Source of the DNA: CAZVQX01 sp964629735
Lineage (GTDB): Bacteria; Bacillota_I; Bacilli_A; RF39; UBA660
Direction of reading: 5' to 3'
Assembly (NCBI GenBank): GCA_964629735.1
Contig: CAZVQX010000012.1
Span: 1 to 24,066, forward strand
DNA: 24,066 nucleotides
Part shown: piece by piece, positions 6,939 to 15,484 of the stretch
How the letters are laid out: every line of letters begins with the position of its first letter
Position numbering within the stretch: position 1 is the first letter of the stretch
The notes under the pieces: model-generated
Seen by the model: the letters and a program-made list of their open reading frames with translations, nothing else
Database searches by the model: none
What the model was told of the DNA's origin: nothing
Program-made: the position numbers and the translations under genes

Positions 6939-9900
6939 TCAGTTAATGGCTATAAATACCCGGGGTGGCAAAGTAATCGTCAGTGCCGCCGCCGGAAGTG
7001 GTAAAACCGCTGTTTTATCAGCCCGCATCCTTGAATATATTTTAAATGGTGGTTCAATTGATAAATTATTAACCGTTACTTTTACAACATTGGCTGCTGG
7101 TGAAATGAAAGAGCGAATTAGAAAAAATATTAATGATGAACTTATTAAAAACCCTACAAATAAACATTTACAAGAACAGGTATTATTAATAGAACAAGCA
7201 TTAATAATGACAATGGATGCTTTTTACAATAAATTACTAAAAGAAAATTTTTTAACATTAAATATTAATCCAAACTTTAAAATTATTGATGAAATAGAAT
7301 ATAAAATTGTTAAGAGAAAGGTTTTAGATAGAATTATTGAAAATAATATTTCTAATTCTAATTTTGAGCCTTTGTTTGATAATTTTAGCAATTTTAAAAC
7401 TGGAACAACTATTGAAGAATTACTAATTACTTTTAATAATCATATTAATAAAATACCATTCCCCGATAAATGGTTGGAAGCCTTTAAAAAGGTTTATGAT
7501 GTAAACTTTTTTAATGAAAGTATTTGGAGTAAAGTTTTATATGAAGAAATAATAGAACAATTTCAAAATTATGAAAAATTATATTTAGATTTATTTGAAG
7601 AAATAAAATTAGATGATGTTTTATTAGAAAAATTAGAACCTTTTTTATTCTATGAGTTAAGTAAAATTCAAAAAATTGTCGAAATCGCCCAAAGGTATAA
7701 TTATAATGAATTAAAATTAAAAATTAATTCATTTAAAGTCGATAGATATCCATCAATAAAAGGTTATAGTAATCATCCTATATCATTAAAGTTTAAAACT
7801 ATTAGAGAAAATATTAAAAAAAATATTAAGAATTATAATAGTAATATATTTATGAAAGATGAGAATGATTTTTTAGAGGATTTAAGTAATATTAAAAATT
7901 TAATTAATATTTTAGTTGAGATTACTAAAGAATTTAGAAAAGAATTAAAAAATGAACAAGTTAAAAACAATTTTTTAAGTTTTGAAGATGTTCCACATTT
8001 AGTTTTACAACTATTAGTTAAAGATTATAATTATAATACTCACGAAGCAATTCTTAATCCGATTGCTGAGGTAATAGCAAATCAGTTTGATGAAATATTA
8101 ATTGATGAATTTCAAGACACTAATTTACTTCAAGATTTAATATTTAAATCAATTTCTAAAAATAATACTAATTTATTTATCGTTGGTGATGCTAAACAAA
8201 GTATATATGGCTTTCGTAGTGCTCGACCTGATATATTAATTAACGAAAAAGAAAGTGCGACTTTAAATGATTTTCCAAGAATAATTAATCTATCAAAAAA
8301 CTTTAGGAGCAGAAATGATGTTTTATTGTTTACTAATTATTTATTTTCCAAAACAATGAAAAAAGATTTTGGTGATATTATTTATGATGAATCTGAGCTT
8401 TTAAATTTAGGAGCAAGCTATCCTATTAATGTAGAATCATATCCAGAAATATATTTATTAACTAGTGATGATAACGAGAATGATGAAGCATTAGAAGAGT
8501 TAAATAAAAATGAAAAAGAGGCAATTTTTGTATCCAATAAAATAAAACAATTAATTGATAATAAATATCCAATATATGATTTTAAAAGCAATCAAAATCG
8601 TCCAATTCAACCAAATGATATTGCAGTTTTATTAAGGTCACCAGGTGAATTTGCTAATAATCTCCGCGATTGTTTAATTAAACAAGGAATTGATGTTTAT
8701 ACTGATCGCACACCTATTTATTTTGATAATTATGAAGTAAAATTAATAATTGCTATTTTAAAAATACTTAATAATCCTTATGATAACATCGCACTTACTT
8801 CTGTTTTAAGAAGCCCATTGTTTGGGTTAAGTGAAGATTTATTGCTAGAAATAAGGTTAATTAATCGTGATAATTATTTATATAATAATTTATTTAAAAT
8901 TAATAATAATGAAGTAATTAATTTTTTAAAAACTTATAATGATCTTAAACAGCAATCAAAAATAATGAGTATTGATAATTTAATAAATTATATTTACATA
9001 AAGACAAAAATGATTGCTATTATTAGTAGTTTGAAAAATGGAAGTGATCGTGTTGAAAATTTATTAGAAATGGTTAATCATGCTAGTAATTATAACCATA
9101 ACAATTTATCAAGCTTTATTGATTATATCGACGACTTAATCGAGCAAGAATATAGTTTAGCTGGAAATAATCCTGCCCCTGAGAAGGACAGTGTATTAAT
9201 TACCACTATTCATCAGTCAAAAGGATTAGAGTTCCCGGTCGTCTTTTTACCCCAATTAGAAAAAGAATTTAATTTTAAAGATTTAAATAATAATATTTTA
9301 ATAGATAACGACTATTATTTGAGTTTTAAATTGAGATCTTTAAGAGAATTCACTATTAATTCTAATTTACCTTTTGAATTAATAAAAATTGAAAAAAGAA
9401 ATAAACAATTAGCTGAAGAATTAAGAGTTTTATATGTTGCACTAACTCGGGCGAAAGAAAAATTGATTTTATCAGGAACGGTTAAAAATCCTTCATCTAC
9501 CATTTTAAAAATTGGTAGCTTAATTGGAAATGATGAAACAATTCCAACCCCTTATTTAAAAAGTTCTAAATCATTTATGGATTGGATTTTACCTGTAATA
9601 ATTAAGCATTCAAAAGGAAAAGAATTAAGAGAACTTGCTAATATTGATACATTATTATATAACGATCACATTGATTTTAAATTATCAATTATTGATACTA
9701 ATAATTTAACTATTATTGAAGAAAATAATTTTATAAAGAATTACGAGATTGATGATAATAAACTTGAAGAAATTTTCCATTATCAATATCCATATTCAAT
9801 TATCAAACAAAAATCACGTTTATCAGTTAGTGAATTAAACGATTATTTTAAGAGTTATTTGAAACCAAATTTTATAGAAGATGATACTGCTTTTTTAGTA

Positions 9901-10362
9901 GGTACAACTTATCATAAAATATTAGAACATATTCCATTTATTAATTATGACAATACCTCTTTTGAAATAGCTGTAAATCAATTGTTAAATCAAAACATTA
10001 TTAATAATGATGAATTAAGTATAATTAATCAAACTAAAATATATAATTTCTTTGAAAATGAATTATATGAAAAGGTTATTGTTAAAGGCGATTGTTATAA
10101 AGAATATCCAATTTCATTTATTCAAGAAACAAACGGTAATGAAGTTGTCATAGATGGAATAATTGATTTATTATGTATATATAATAATAATTATTATTTA
10201 ATCGATTATAAAAGCGACATCGTAACAGATGAAAATGATTTAATTGAGAGATATCAAAACCAACTTGATTTATATGAAAACGCTTTAAAACAAAGGGGTA
10301 TTACTAATATATATAAGTATATTTACTCATTTAATTTTAAAAAGTTTATAAAATTGAAATAA
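6922..10362 (+). CDS. addA: ATP-dependent helicase/nuclease subunit AddA
   Basis: This 1146-residue UvrD-type 3'-5' helicase with a C-terminal nuclease is the motor of AddAB. Helicase motifs are complete: Walker A AAAGSGKT (G25-T29), motif II IDEFQDT (D395-E396), motif III VGDAKQSIYGFRS (from V421), motif V TIHQSKGLEF (H764) and motif VI VALTRAKE (R843). The nuclease has GIIDLL (D1082) and LIDYKSD (D1095, K1097). ATG 6922 is preferred over the upstream in-frame GTG at 6913 because AGGAGGTG (6908-6915) sits at the right distance from it. The gene overlaps the addB end, which is the standard addB-addA order. A terminator follows at 10421-10453. Confidence 0.96.
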   Translation: MKWTNDQLMAINTRGGKVIVSAAAGSGKTAVLSARILEYILNGGSIDKLLTVTFTTLAAGEMKERIRKNINDELIKNPTNKHLQEQVLLIEQALIMTMDAFYNKLLKENFLTLNINPNFKIIDEIEYKIVKRKVLDRIIENNISNSNFEPLFDNFSNFKTGTTIEELLITFNNHINKIPFPDKWLEAFKKVYDVNFFNESIWSKVLYEEIIEQFQNYEKLYLDLFEEIKLDDVLLEKLEPFLFYELSKIQKIVEIAQRYNYNELKLKINSFKVDRYPSIKGYSNHPISLKFKTIRENIKKNIKNYNSNIFMKDENDFLEDLSNIKNLINILVEITKEFRKELKNEQVKNNFLSFEDVPHLVLQLLVKDYNYNTHEAILNPIAEVIANQFDEILIDEFQDTNLLQDLIFKSISKNNTNLFIVGDAKQSIYGFRSARPDILINEKESATLNDFPRIINLSKNFRSRNDVLLFTNYLFSKTMKKDFGDIIYDESELLNLGASYPINVESYPEIYLLTSDDNENDEALEELNKNEKEAIFVSNKIKQLIDNKYPIYDFKSNQNRPIQPNDIAVLLRSPGEFANNLRDCLIKQGIDVYTDRTPIYFDNYEVKLIIAILKILNNPYDNIALTSVLRSPLFGLSEDLLLEIRLINRDNYLYNNLFKINNNEVINFLKTYNDLKQQSKIMSIDNLINYIYIKTKMIAIISSLKNGSDRVENLLEMVNHASNYNHNNLSSFIDYIDDLIEQEYSLAGNNPAPEKDSVLITTIHQSKGLEFPVVFLPQLEKEFNFKDLNNNILIDNDYYLSFKLRSLREFTINSNLPFELIKIEKRNKQLAEELRVLYVALTRAKEKLILSGTVKNPSSTILKIGSLIGNDETIPTPYLKSSKSFMDWILPVIIKHSKGKELRELANIDTLLYNDHIDFKLSIIDTNNLTIIEENNFIKNYEIDDNKLEEIFHYQYPYSIIKQKSRLSVSELNDYFKSYLKPNFIEDDTAFLVGTTYHKILEHIPFINYDNTSFEIAVNQLLNQNIINNDELSIINQTKIYNFFENELYEKVIVKGDCYKEYPISFIQETNGNEVVIDGIIDLLCIYNNNYYLIDYKSDIVTDENDLIERYQNQLDLYENALKQRGITNIYKYIYSFNFKKFIKLK

Positions 10363-10388
10363 ATATGTATAATTATTTTTATTAAGTA

Positions 10389-10394
10389 TATAAT
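10389..10394 (+). promoter_or_regulatory. Possible -10 box for a small RNA
   Basis: TATAAT at 10389-10394 lies about 5 bases before a double-hairpin structure. It has no extended TG and no evident -35. A second TATAAT occurs at 10368-10373. In such AT-rich DNA either could be chance. Confidence 0.3.
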
Positions 10395-10398
10395 AGTA

Positions 10399-10453
10399 AT
10401 GTCATTAGAAATAATGGCATATACCCAGTCTAGAATTTAGGCTGGGTATTTTT
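10399..10453 (+). ncRNA. Tandem-hairpin RNA ending in a terminator
   Basis: The first hairpin has arms at 10399-10407 and 10412-10420, nine pairs including one G-U, closed by a GAAA tetraloop. It is followed without a gap by the second: arms 10421-10432 and 10438-10449, twelve pairs with one G-U wobble, and loop GAATT. A T run completes it. The second hairpin is a good addA terminator. The first has no role in termination, and a TATAAT just upstream would start a transcript of about 55-60 bases. It is either a short independent RNA or a 3'-end structure of the addAB message. It matches no RNA family I can name. Confidence 0.4.
10421..10453 (+). terminator. Rho-independent terminator after addA
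   Basis: The 12-bp stem ATACCCAGTCTA/TAGGCTGGGTAT with loop GAATT is followed by TTTTT. It is the most GC-rich intergenic hairpin in the window. Confidence 0.88.
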
Positions 10454-10460
10454 ATTGTTT

Positions 10461-10466
10461 TATAAT
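10461..10466 (+). promoter_or_regulatory. Possible -10 box for gmk
   Basis: TATAAT lies directly after the addA terminator and about 40 bases before the gmk start. There is no extended TG and no clear -35, but gmk needs a promoter here because the terminator separates it from addA. Confidence 0.4.
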
Positions 10467-10506
10467 AAATTGTGTGTTAAAATTAATTAAACATAGAGGT
10501 GATGAT

Positions 10507-11184
10507 ATGATTGGAAATAATAATAAAGGGACCTTAATAGTTATATCTGGCCCAAGTGGTGCTGGTAAAGATACAATTTGTCAACAATTATTAAAAGAAA
10601 TACCTAATTTATGGTTATCTATTTCCGTTACAACCCGAGAAATGAGAATAGGAGAAGTTGATGGAATTCACTATTTTTTTAAAAATAAAGATGAATTTGA
10701 AAAAATGATTACCAATAATGAATTTATAGAATATGCTACTGTTCATAGTAATCAATATTATGGAACGCCTAAAAAAGAAATATCAGAAAAATTAAACAAC
10801 GGTATAGATGTTATTTTAGAAATTGATATTAATGGTGCTCTACAAATAAAAGAAAACTTTGAAGAAGCTGTATTTATATTTATTTTACCGCCAAGCATGG
10901 AAGAATTAAAAAACAGATTAATTAAAAGAGGAACTGAATCAAAAGAAAAAATAATGGAACGTTTCCAAACTGCATATAAAGAATTAAACTATATTAGTAA
11001 ATATAATTATGTTGTTATTAACGATCAAGTGGAAGATGCTACAAATAAAATTAAGTCGATTATTATGGCTGAAAAATGTCGAGTTGATCGTATAAAAGAT
11101 GTGTTTTTAAACAATTTAGAAGAAAACATCCATGAAACAATTATTGGTCCTGAAAAATTTATAAACGAAGAAATAAAATTTTAA
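10507..11184 (+). CDS. gmk: Guanylate kinase
   Basis: This 226-residue enzyme converts GMP and ATP to GDP and ADP in the cytoplasm. The P-loop is SGPSGAGKDT at 14-23. The GMP-binding segment SVTTREMRIGEVDGIHYFF follows, then EIDINGALQIK and the lid-region RLIKRGTESKEKIMERF, all typical. ATG 10507 is chosen because AGAGGTGA (10496-10503) precedes it; an in-frame upstream start would add only an unconserved N-terminus. It is slightly longer than the usual 200-210 residues, from a C-terminal tail. It stands at the head of its own unit after the addA terminator. Confidence 0.95.
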   Translation: MIGNNNKGTLIVISGPSGAGKDTICQQLLKEIPNLWLSISVTTREMRIGEVDGIHYFFKNKDEFEKMITNNEFIEYATVHSNQYYGTPKKEISEKLNNGIDVILEIDINGALQIKENFEEAVFIFILPPSMEELKNRLIKRGTESKEKIMERFQTAYKELNYISKYNYVVINDQVEDATNKIKSIIMAEKCRVDRIKDVFLNNLEENIHETIIGPEKFINEEIKF

Positions 11185-11210
11185 TAATATTACTAATTTT
11201 GTCAAAAAAA

Positions 11211-11219
11211 TGTTATAAT
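11211..11219 (+). promoter_or_regulatory. Extended -10 promoter TGTTATAAT
   Basis: TG at 11211-11212 and TATAAT at 11214-11219. The 15-mer ATGTTATAATGTTTA (11210-11224) is identical to 783-797 at the YaiI promoter, and both have a TTGWCA box a few bases upstream (TTGTCA at 11199-11204 here). Confidence 0.7.
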
Positions 11220-11247
11220 GTTTATAGTTATTGATAGGGGTGAATAT

Positions 11248-12282
11248 ATGGCAAAAGATAAAAAAACAAAAGAACAAAAAGAGCCAATAAATAAGAAAGT
11301 AAAAGTTACTGATATTAAAACGGAAGAAAAAATCAATATAAAAGATAATGATCGAAAAAGCATAACTTTTGGAAGTGTTATTTTATTTATTCTTATTATG
11401 ATAACAATTGGTTTTTATGGGCGTGAGTACTATCATCGACTAAAAGCCCATAATCGAATAATTAAACAAAATTTAGAAGCTTACGAAGAAGGGCTGCATT
11501 TTGATGCAATGGCTATGAGTCTGCATAAAGATGAACCGTTTACTTCAAATTATTATTTTAAAGGTGGTAATGTCAATAACTATTTAATTTATTCAGATAT
11601 TTGTTGGCAAATCGTTAATATTGCCAATAATGATGCCATTAAATTAATTTATTTGGGACCTGCCAATGATAAAACTTGTAATAATGTAAAAATACCAACC
11701 GAAATGATGAAATGGGATAACCATCAAAATAATGAGTGGTCAAATTCTAGTTTACAAAAAACATTTGATAAATGGGTAAATGACAATAAAATATTTGATC
11801 ATAATATCGATTTTACTAGTGCAAATTCTAAAATCATTGATGCGACTTGGTATATTGGTGGGGTTGAATTTCCAAATCGGGATACAAGAGAGGCTGTAAA
11901 AAGAGAACATTACGATTTTGAAACCGGAGAAAAAACCGAATATAAAGGTAAAATCGGCCTTATTAATTTAACTGATTATTTAAAAGCAACAACTAGTTGT
12001 AATTATAGTGGAGCCTACTTTTTTGATAGTTCTTGTGGTGAAAAAAATTATTTATACCAAAATAATAATTATTGGCTGTTAAATAAAACATTGGGTGATA
12101 ATGTCCATGTTTGGACAGTTGATAAAGGCGGAGTTGAGTCTAAAAAAGCTGATAATGATAAATATCTTGTTCTACCTTCCGTTTATTTAAAACCAAATAC
12201 ATTATTAAAAGGAAAGGGAACCATTAATAAACCCTATATTGTAATGGATTCGATTTATGATTTATTTAATATATGGGGCTGA
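11248..12282 (+). CDS. Membrane-anchored extracellular DUF6273-like protein
   Basis: This 344-residue protein has a highly charged Lys-rich cytoplasmic N-terminus (about 45 residues), one membrane segment (SVILFILIMITIGFYG) and a large outside domain. That domain has the layout common in surface proteins of gut Bacillota related to DUF6273: an opening NNYLIYSDICWQIVNI, a WSNSSLQKTFDKWVN segment, and the closing PSVYLKPNTLL...GKGTINKPYIV. The function is unknown. Several Cys (in SDICW, DKTCNN, TTSCNY and SSCGEK) may form disulphides. ATG 11248 follows AGGGGTGA; an upstream in-frame ATG at 11218 overlaps the -10 box and is rejected. The 3' end overlaps holA by 26 bases. Confidence 0.75.
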   Translation: MAKDKKTKEQKEPINKKVKVTDIKTEEKINIKDNDRKSITFGSVILFILIMITIGFYGREYYHRLKAHNRIIKQNLEAYEEGLHFDAMAMSLHKDEPFTSNYYFKGGNVNNYLIYSDICWQIVNIANNDAIKLIYLGPANDKTCNNVKIPTEMMKWDNHQNNEWSNSSLQKTFDKWVNDNKIFDHNIDFTSANSKIIDATWYIGGVEFPNRDTREAVKREHYDFETGEKTEYKGKIGLINLTDYLKATTSCNYSGAYFFDSSCGEKNYLYQNNNYWLLNKTLGDNVHVWTVDKGGVESKKADNDKYLVLPSVYLKPNTLLKGKGTINKPYIVMDSIYDLFNIWG

Positions 12283-13189
12283 ACAATTTTTAATTGATGA
12301 ACAATTAAAAAAAATTACCGCTAATGATAATGAACTAAATATAAATAATTATGATTTAGATATTAATTCAATCGAGGAAATAATTGACGATGCCGAAACA
12401 CTTTCACTCTTTGCTTCATCAAAAGTTATTATTGTTAAAAACAGCAATATTTTTACAAGTAAAAAAAATATAATTTCTCATAATACAGAGTTGTTAGAAA
12501 ATTATTTAAATAATCCTAATCCTTCTACTAAATTGATTTTCATAGTAGAAACAGATAAATTAGACTCAAGAAAAAAAATCAATAAGATTATTAAAAAATG
12601 TGGTAATATTATTGAGTGTCAACCTCCAACTAATTTAAATAAATTTGTTATTGATTTATTAGGCGATTATAATATTGACACAAATTTAACAAAATTATTA
12701 ATTGAACGGGTAGGAAATAATTTAAGTATTTTAAATCAAGAAATTATTAAATTGAAATTATATAAACAAGAAGATAAAAACATTACTAAGAAGGATATTT
12801 TAAATGTAACTAGCAAAAATATTCAACCTGATTTATTTTTATTCATTGAGACCCTTATTAATAAGGATATTGATAAAGCATTAAGCTTGTATAAAGAACT
12901 ATTAATTTTTAATGAAGAACCAATAAAAATAATTTTAATGTTAGCTAATCAATTTAGAATCATGTATCAATCAATAACTCTCACTCAAAAAGGGTATACA
13001 CAAAAAAACATTGCTGAATTATTAGATATTCACCCATACAGAGTTAAATTAGCAATTGAAAAAGGATGGCAATATCATCCTGATGATTTATTAATATATC
13101 TTGAAAAACTAGCAGATTTAGATTATCAAATAAAATCAGGAAAAATTGATAAAGAGATTGGATTAGAATTATTTATTTTAAATTTATAA
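12257..13189 (+). CDS. holA: DNA polymerase III subunit delta
   Basis: This 310-residue clamp-loader subunit opens the sliding clamp. The N-terminal YLIYGAEQFLIDEQLKKI is the delta signature. It is followed by an AAA+-like domain without a P-loop (as expected for delta), a middle LIERVGNNLSILNQEIIKLK segment and the C-terminal collar helices (PYRVKLAIEKGWQYHPDDL). The length is normal. ATG 12257 lies inside the previous gene with only a weak ribosome binding site, so translation is likely coupled. The following gap has an AT-only hairpin but no convincing terminator. Confidence 0.93.
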   Translation: MIYLIYGAEQFLIDEQLKKITANDNELNINNYDLDINSIEEIIDDAETLSLFASSKVIIVKNSNIFTSKKNIISHNTELLENYLNNPNPSTKLIFIVETDKLDSRKKINKIIKKCGNIIECQPPTNLNKFVIDLLGDYNIDTNLTKLLIERVGNNLSILNQEIIKLKLYKQEDKNITKKDILNVTSKNIQPDLFLFIETLINKDIDKALSLYKELLIFNEEPIKIILMLANQFRIMYQSITLTQKGYTQKNIAELLDIHPYRVKLAIEKGWQYHPDDLLIYLEKLADLDYQIKSGKIDKEIGLELFILNL

Positions 13190-13195
13190 AAAATA

Positions 13196-13204
13196 TGATA
13201 TAAT
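13196..13204 (+). promoter_or_regulatory. Extended -10 promoter TGATATAAT
   Basis: TG at 13196-13197 and TATAAT at 13199-13204, just after the holA stop. Transcription would begin near 13211, about 97 bases before the channel gene. Confidence 0.65.
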
Positions 13205-13221
13205 ACTTTAGATTTAATGAG

Positions 13222-13254
13222 CAAAAATGAAAATTTTTGTTTCTTTTTTGTTTC
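13222..13254 (+). terminator. Weak AT-stem hairpin with T-rich tail in mscS leader
   Basis: The arms CAAAAAT (13222-13228) and ATTTTTG (13233-13239) enclose GAAA and are followed by TTTCTTTTTTGTTTC. The stem is AT-rich and weak. It lies about 11 bases after the predicted start of the channel transcript, so it could end readthrough from holA or act as a leader attenuator. A short Phe-rich reading frame (13217-13267) overlaps it. Confidence 0.35.
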
Positions 13255-13307
13255 AATAGAGAATTAGAAAAAGATTATGATGTATTATATAAAGAGGAGT
13301 GGTATTG

Positions 13308-14186
13308 ATGATTAATAATATTTTAAAAGAATTTGGTGATATGTTTCAATTAAAAAGTTCAAATGAATATCTAAATTTAATATTTTTATCAATTTTAATT
13401 TTTTTCATTATATCTTTAATGAAAAAATTATTAGAAAATTTTTATAAAACTTTTTATCCAGATACAATGAAAAGATTTAAATATAATTATAAAGGTCAAC
13501 TTGTTTTAAGTATCATTATGGTAGTCGCACTTTTTATTATTTGGGAAGAACACATTAGTAGTCTTATTACTATTATTAGTTTTATATCAGCTGGTGCTAC
13601 TATTGCATTAAGAGAAATTATATTTAATTTTTTTGCTGGTATATATATTCGTGTGAAAAAACCATTTATTATTGGTGACAGAATTGAATTAAATAATATT
13701 AAAGGTGATGTTGTTAGTCTTGACACATTAAACTTTGCGGTTCTAGAAATAGGTGATCGTATTAATGGTGAACAAAGTAGTGGGATTATTGTTAATTTTC
13801 CTAATTCTCTTGTTCTTACTAGTTATGTTAAAAACTATGTTAAAGAGTTTAAATATATATGGAATGAAATAACAATTAAAGTACCAATGAATGCTGATAT
13901 TGAAAATATAAAGCAAGAAATATATAATATTATAAATAACAATGAAATACTTAAAAAAGTACCCAAAAAGATGCAAAATCAAATTAGTGATATTAGCTTA
14001 AATTATCGTATTTATTTTAATAAATTAGAACCAATTATATATACCAAAATCGTTGGTAACCATATTGAATTATATGCTAGGTATTTAGTTAATCCTAGAA
14101 AAGCTAGATATGTTGAAGATGAACTATGGAATCAAATAATTATGGCTTATAAGGAAGAAAAAATTGAATTGTTTTTAGATATATAA
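13308..14186 (+). CDS. MscS-family mechanosensitive channel
   Basis: This 292-residue membrane protein has three predicted membrane segments (about 23-38, 63-80 and 86-112) and the conserved MscS pore helix and beta domain. The segment SAGATIALREIIFNFFAGIYI resembles the Gly/Ala-packed TM3. It is followed by the beta-domain signature IIGDRIELNNIKGDVVSLDT around residues 121-140 and a soluble C-terminal cage region. The family opens under membrane tension to release solutes after osmotic downshift. ATG 13308 follows GAGGAG (13294-13299); the in-frame GTG at 13299 lies within that site. It converges on rarA across a bidirectional terminator. Confidence 0.87.
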   Translation: MINNILKEFGDMFQLKSSNEYLNLIFLSILIFFIISLMKKLLENFYKTFYPDTMKRFKYNYKGQLVLSIIMVVALFIIWEEHISSLITIISFISAGATIALREIIFNFFAGIYIRVKKPFIIGDRIELNNIKGDVVSLDTLNFAVLEIGDRINGEQSSGIIVNFPNSLVLTSYVKNYVKEFKYIWNEITIKVPMNADIENIKQEIYNIINNNEILKKVPKKMQNQISDISLNYRIYFNKLEPIIYTKIVGNHIELYARYLVNPRKARYVEDELWNQIIMAYKEEKIELFLDI

Positions 14187-14210
14187 AAAAAGTAGATGAT
14201 CTACTTTTTT
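14186..14210. terminator. Bidirectional terminator between mscS-type gene and rarA
   Basis: The 11-bp stem has arms at 14186-14196 and 14200-14210 with loop TGA: core AGTAGA/TCTACT flanked by A5 on the left and T5 on the right. It serves the + gene ending at 14186 and the - gene ending at 14201, whose stop codon lies inside the stem. Confidence 0.88.
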
Positions 14211-15406
14211 AAATTCTCATAAATTTGTTTTAACTGAGCTTCATAACTGCTATTAGTTTTTGGAAAATAATATTCTTTATTTTTTAAAACATCAGGCAAA
14301 TATTGTTGCTTTACAAAACCAAAAGGGTAGTTATGGGGATATAAATAATCAGGTGAATGATTTTTTATATGGCTTGGTATATTTAAAGCCATCCCTAATT
14401 TAATATCATTAGTAGCAAGATTTAAAGCTTGGTATGCACTGTTGGATTTAGGAGAAAGTGCTAGTTCAATAACTATAACAGTTAACGGAATTCTTGCTTC
14501 AGGTAAACCAACTCGTTCACAAGCATTAATAGCAGCATCAACCTTAAACCCCATCATTGGATTAGCTAGTCCTATATCCTCATAGGCTATAACTGTTAAC
14601 CTTCTATAAATACTATCTAAATCCTCAGCTTCTAAAAGACGTGCTAAGTAGTGAAGTGAAGCATTGACATCACTGCCGCGAATTGATTTTTGAAAAGCAC
14701 TCAATATATCATAGTGTCCATCACCATCTTTATCATGAAAAAATACCGGTTTATGATTAACATTTTTTATAATATCTAAATCAATTTTACCATCACTGGT
14801 AGAATAATAAGCTATTTCTAAAATGTTGTAAGCACTTCTTAAATCCCCTGATGAGACTTTTGCAATATATTCAATACTCTCATCATCAATTGAAATATTA
14901 TCTAAAATCCCGCTATTAATAGCACGATTAAGTCCAATTTTAATATCATCTACGGTTAATTCGTGTAATTCAAAAATTTGACAACGACTTCTTATTGCCG
15001 GGTTAATTTTATGATAAGGATTTGAAGTTGTCATCCCAATTAAAATAATTCGACCACTTTCTAAGTGGGGGAGTAATAAATCCTGTTTATCTTTGTTTAA
15101 ACGATGAATTTCATCCATTATAACAACCATTCCATTATACATTTTGGCCTCTTCTACAACAATATCAAAATCCTTTTTGTTATTTATAACAGCATTAAGT
15201 AATCGATATCGTAAATTTAATTCCTCAACGATAGCCATTGCAATTGTTGTTTTTCCAATTCCAGGCTTACCATATAAAATCATTGAAAAAATTCTATTAT
15301 TTTTAACCATATTACTAATTATTTTATTTTTTCCAATTAAATGTTTTTGACCAATAATATCTTCTGTTTTTTTAGGTCGTAACTTAATTGCTAAAGGTTC
15401 TATCAT
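14201..15406 (-). CDS. rarA: Replication-associated recombination AAA+ ATPase RarA (MgsA)
   Basis: This 401-residue AAA+ ATPase acts at stalled replication forks and is related to the clamp loader. It shows Walker A GKPGIGKTT (46-54, K52), Walker B VVIMDEIHR (94-102, D98-E99), sensor 1 IGMTTSNPYH (123-132) and the arginine-finger region AIRSRC (137-142). The C-terminal tetramerisation part carries the family motifs HYLARLLEAEDL, AYEDIGLANP and PHNYPFGFV. The length is slightly below the usual 420-440, normal for the family in this phylum. The start on the minus strand is ATG at 15406, with AGGTGAT at 15417-15411 upstream. It diverges from xerD. Confidence 0.95.
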   Translation of the reverse strand: MIEPLAIKLRPKKTEDIIGQKHLIGKNKIISNMVKNNRIFSMILYGKPGIGKTTIAMAIVEELNLRYRLLNAVINNKKDFDIVVEEAKMYNGMVVIMDEIHRLNKDKQDLLLPHLESGRIILIGMTTSNPYHKINPAIRSRCQIFELHELTVDDIKIGLNRAINSGILDNISIDDESIEYIAKVSSGDLRSAYNILEIAYYSTSDGKIDLDIIKNVNHKPVFFHDKDGDGHYDILSAFQKSIRGSDVNASLHYLARLLEAEDLDSIYRRLTVIAYEDIGLANPMMGFKVDAAINACERVGLPEARIPLTVIVIELALSPKSNSAYQALNLATNDIKLGMALNIPSHIKNHSPDYLYPHNYPFGFVKQQYLPDVLKNKEYYFPKTNSSYEAQLKQIYENLKK

Positions 15407-15417
15407 TTACATCACCT

Positions 15418-15440
15418 ATTATATTTTAACAAATATAATA
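15418..15440 (-). promoter_or_regulatory. rarA promoter region, exact box uncertain
   Basis: Read on the minus strand, a TATAAT lies at 15423-15418, too close to the ribosome binding site to be a convincing -10, and a TATTAT lies near 15440-15435. One of these probably starts rarA. The region is shared back-to-back with the xerD promoter. Confidence 0.35.
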
Positions 15441-15458
15441 GTAAATTCATAGTATTTT

Positions 15459-15467
15459 TGTTATAAT
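15459..15467 (+). promoter_or_regulatory. Extended -10 promoter TGTTATAAT for xerD
   Basis: TG at 15459-15460 and TATAAT at 15462-15467, then AGGGTGG at 15474-15480 and ATG at 15485. No clear -35 is seen. Confidence 0.68.
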
Positions 15468-15484
15468 TATATTAGGGTGGTACG

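Noticed and set aside
11218..11247. Upstream ATG for the surface protein gene
   Set aside because: This ATG overlaps the -10 box, so it would precede the transcription start; ATG 11248 has a good ribosome binding site.
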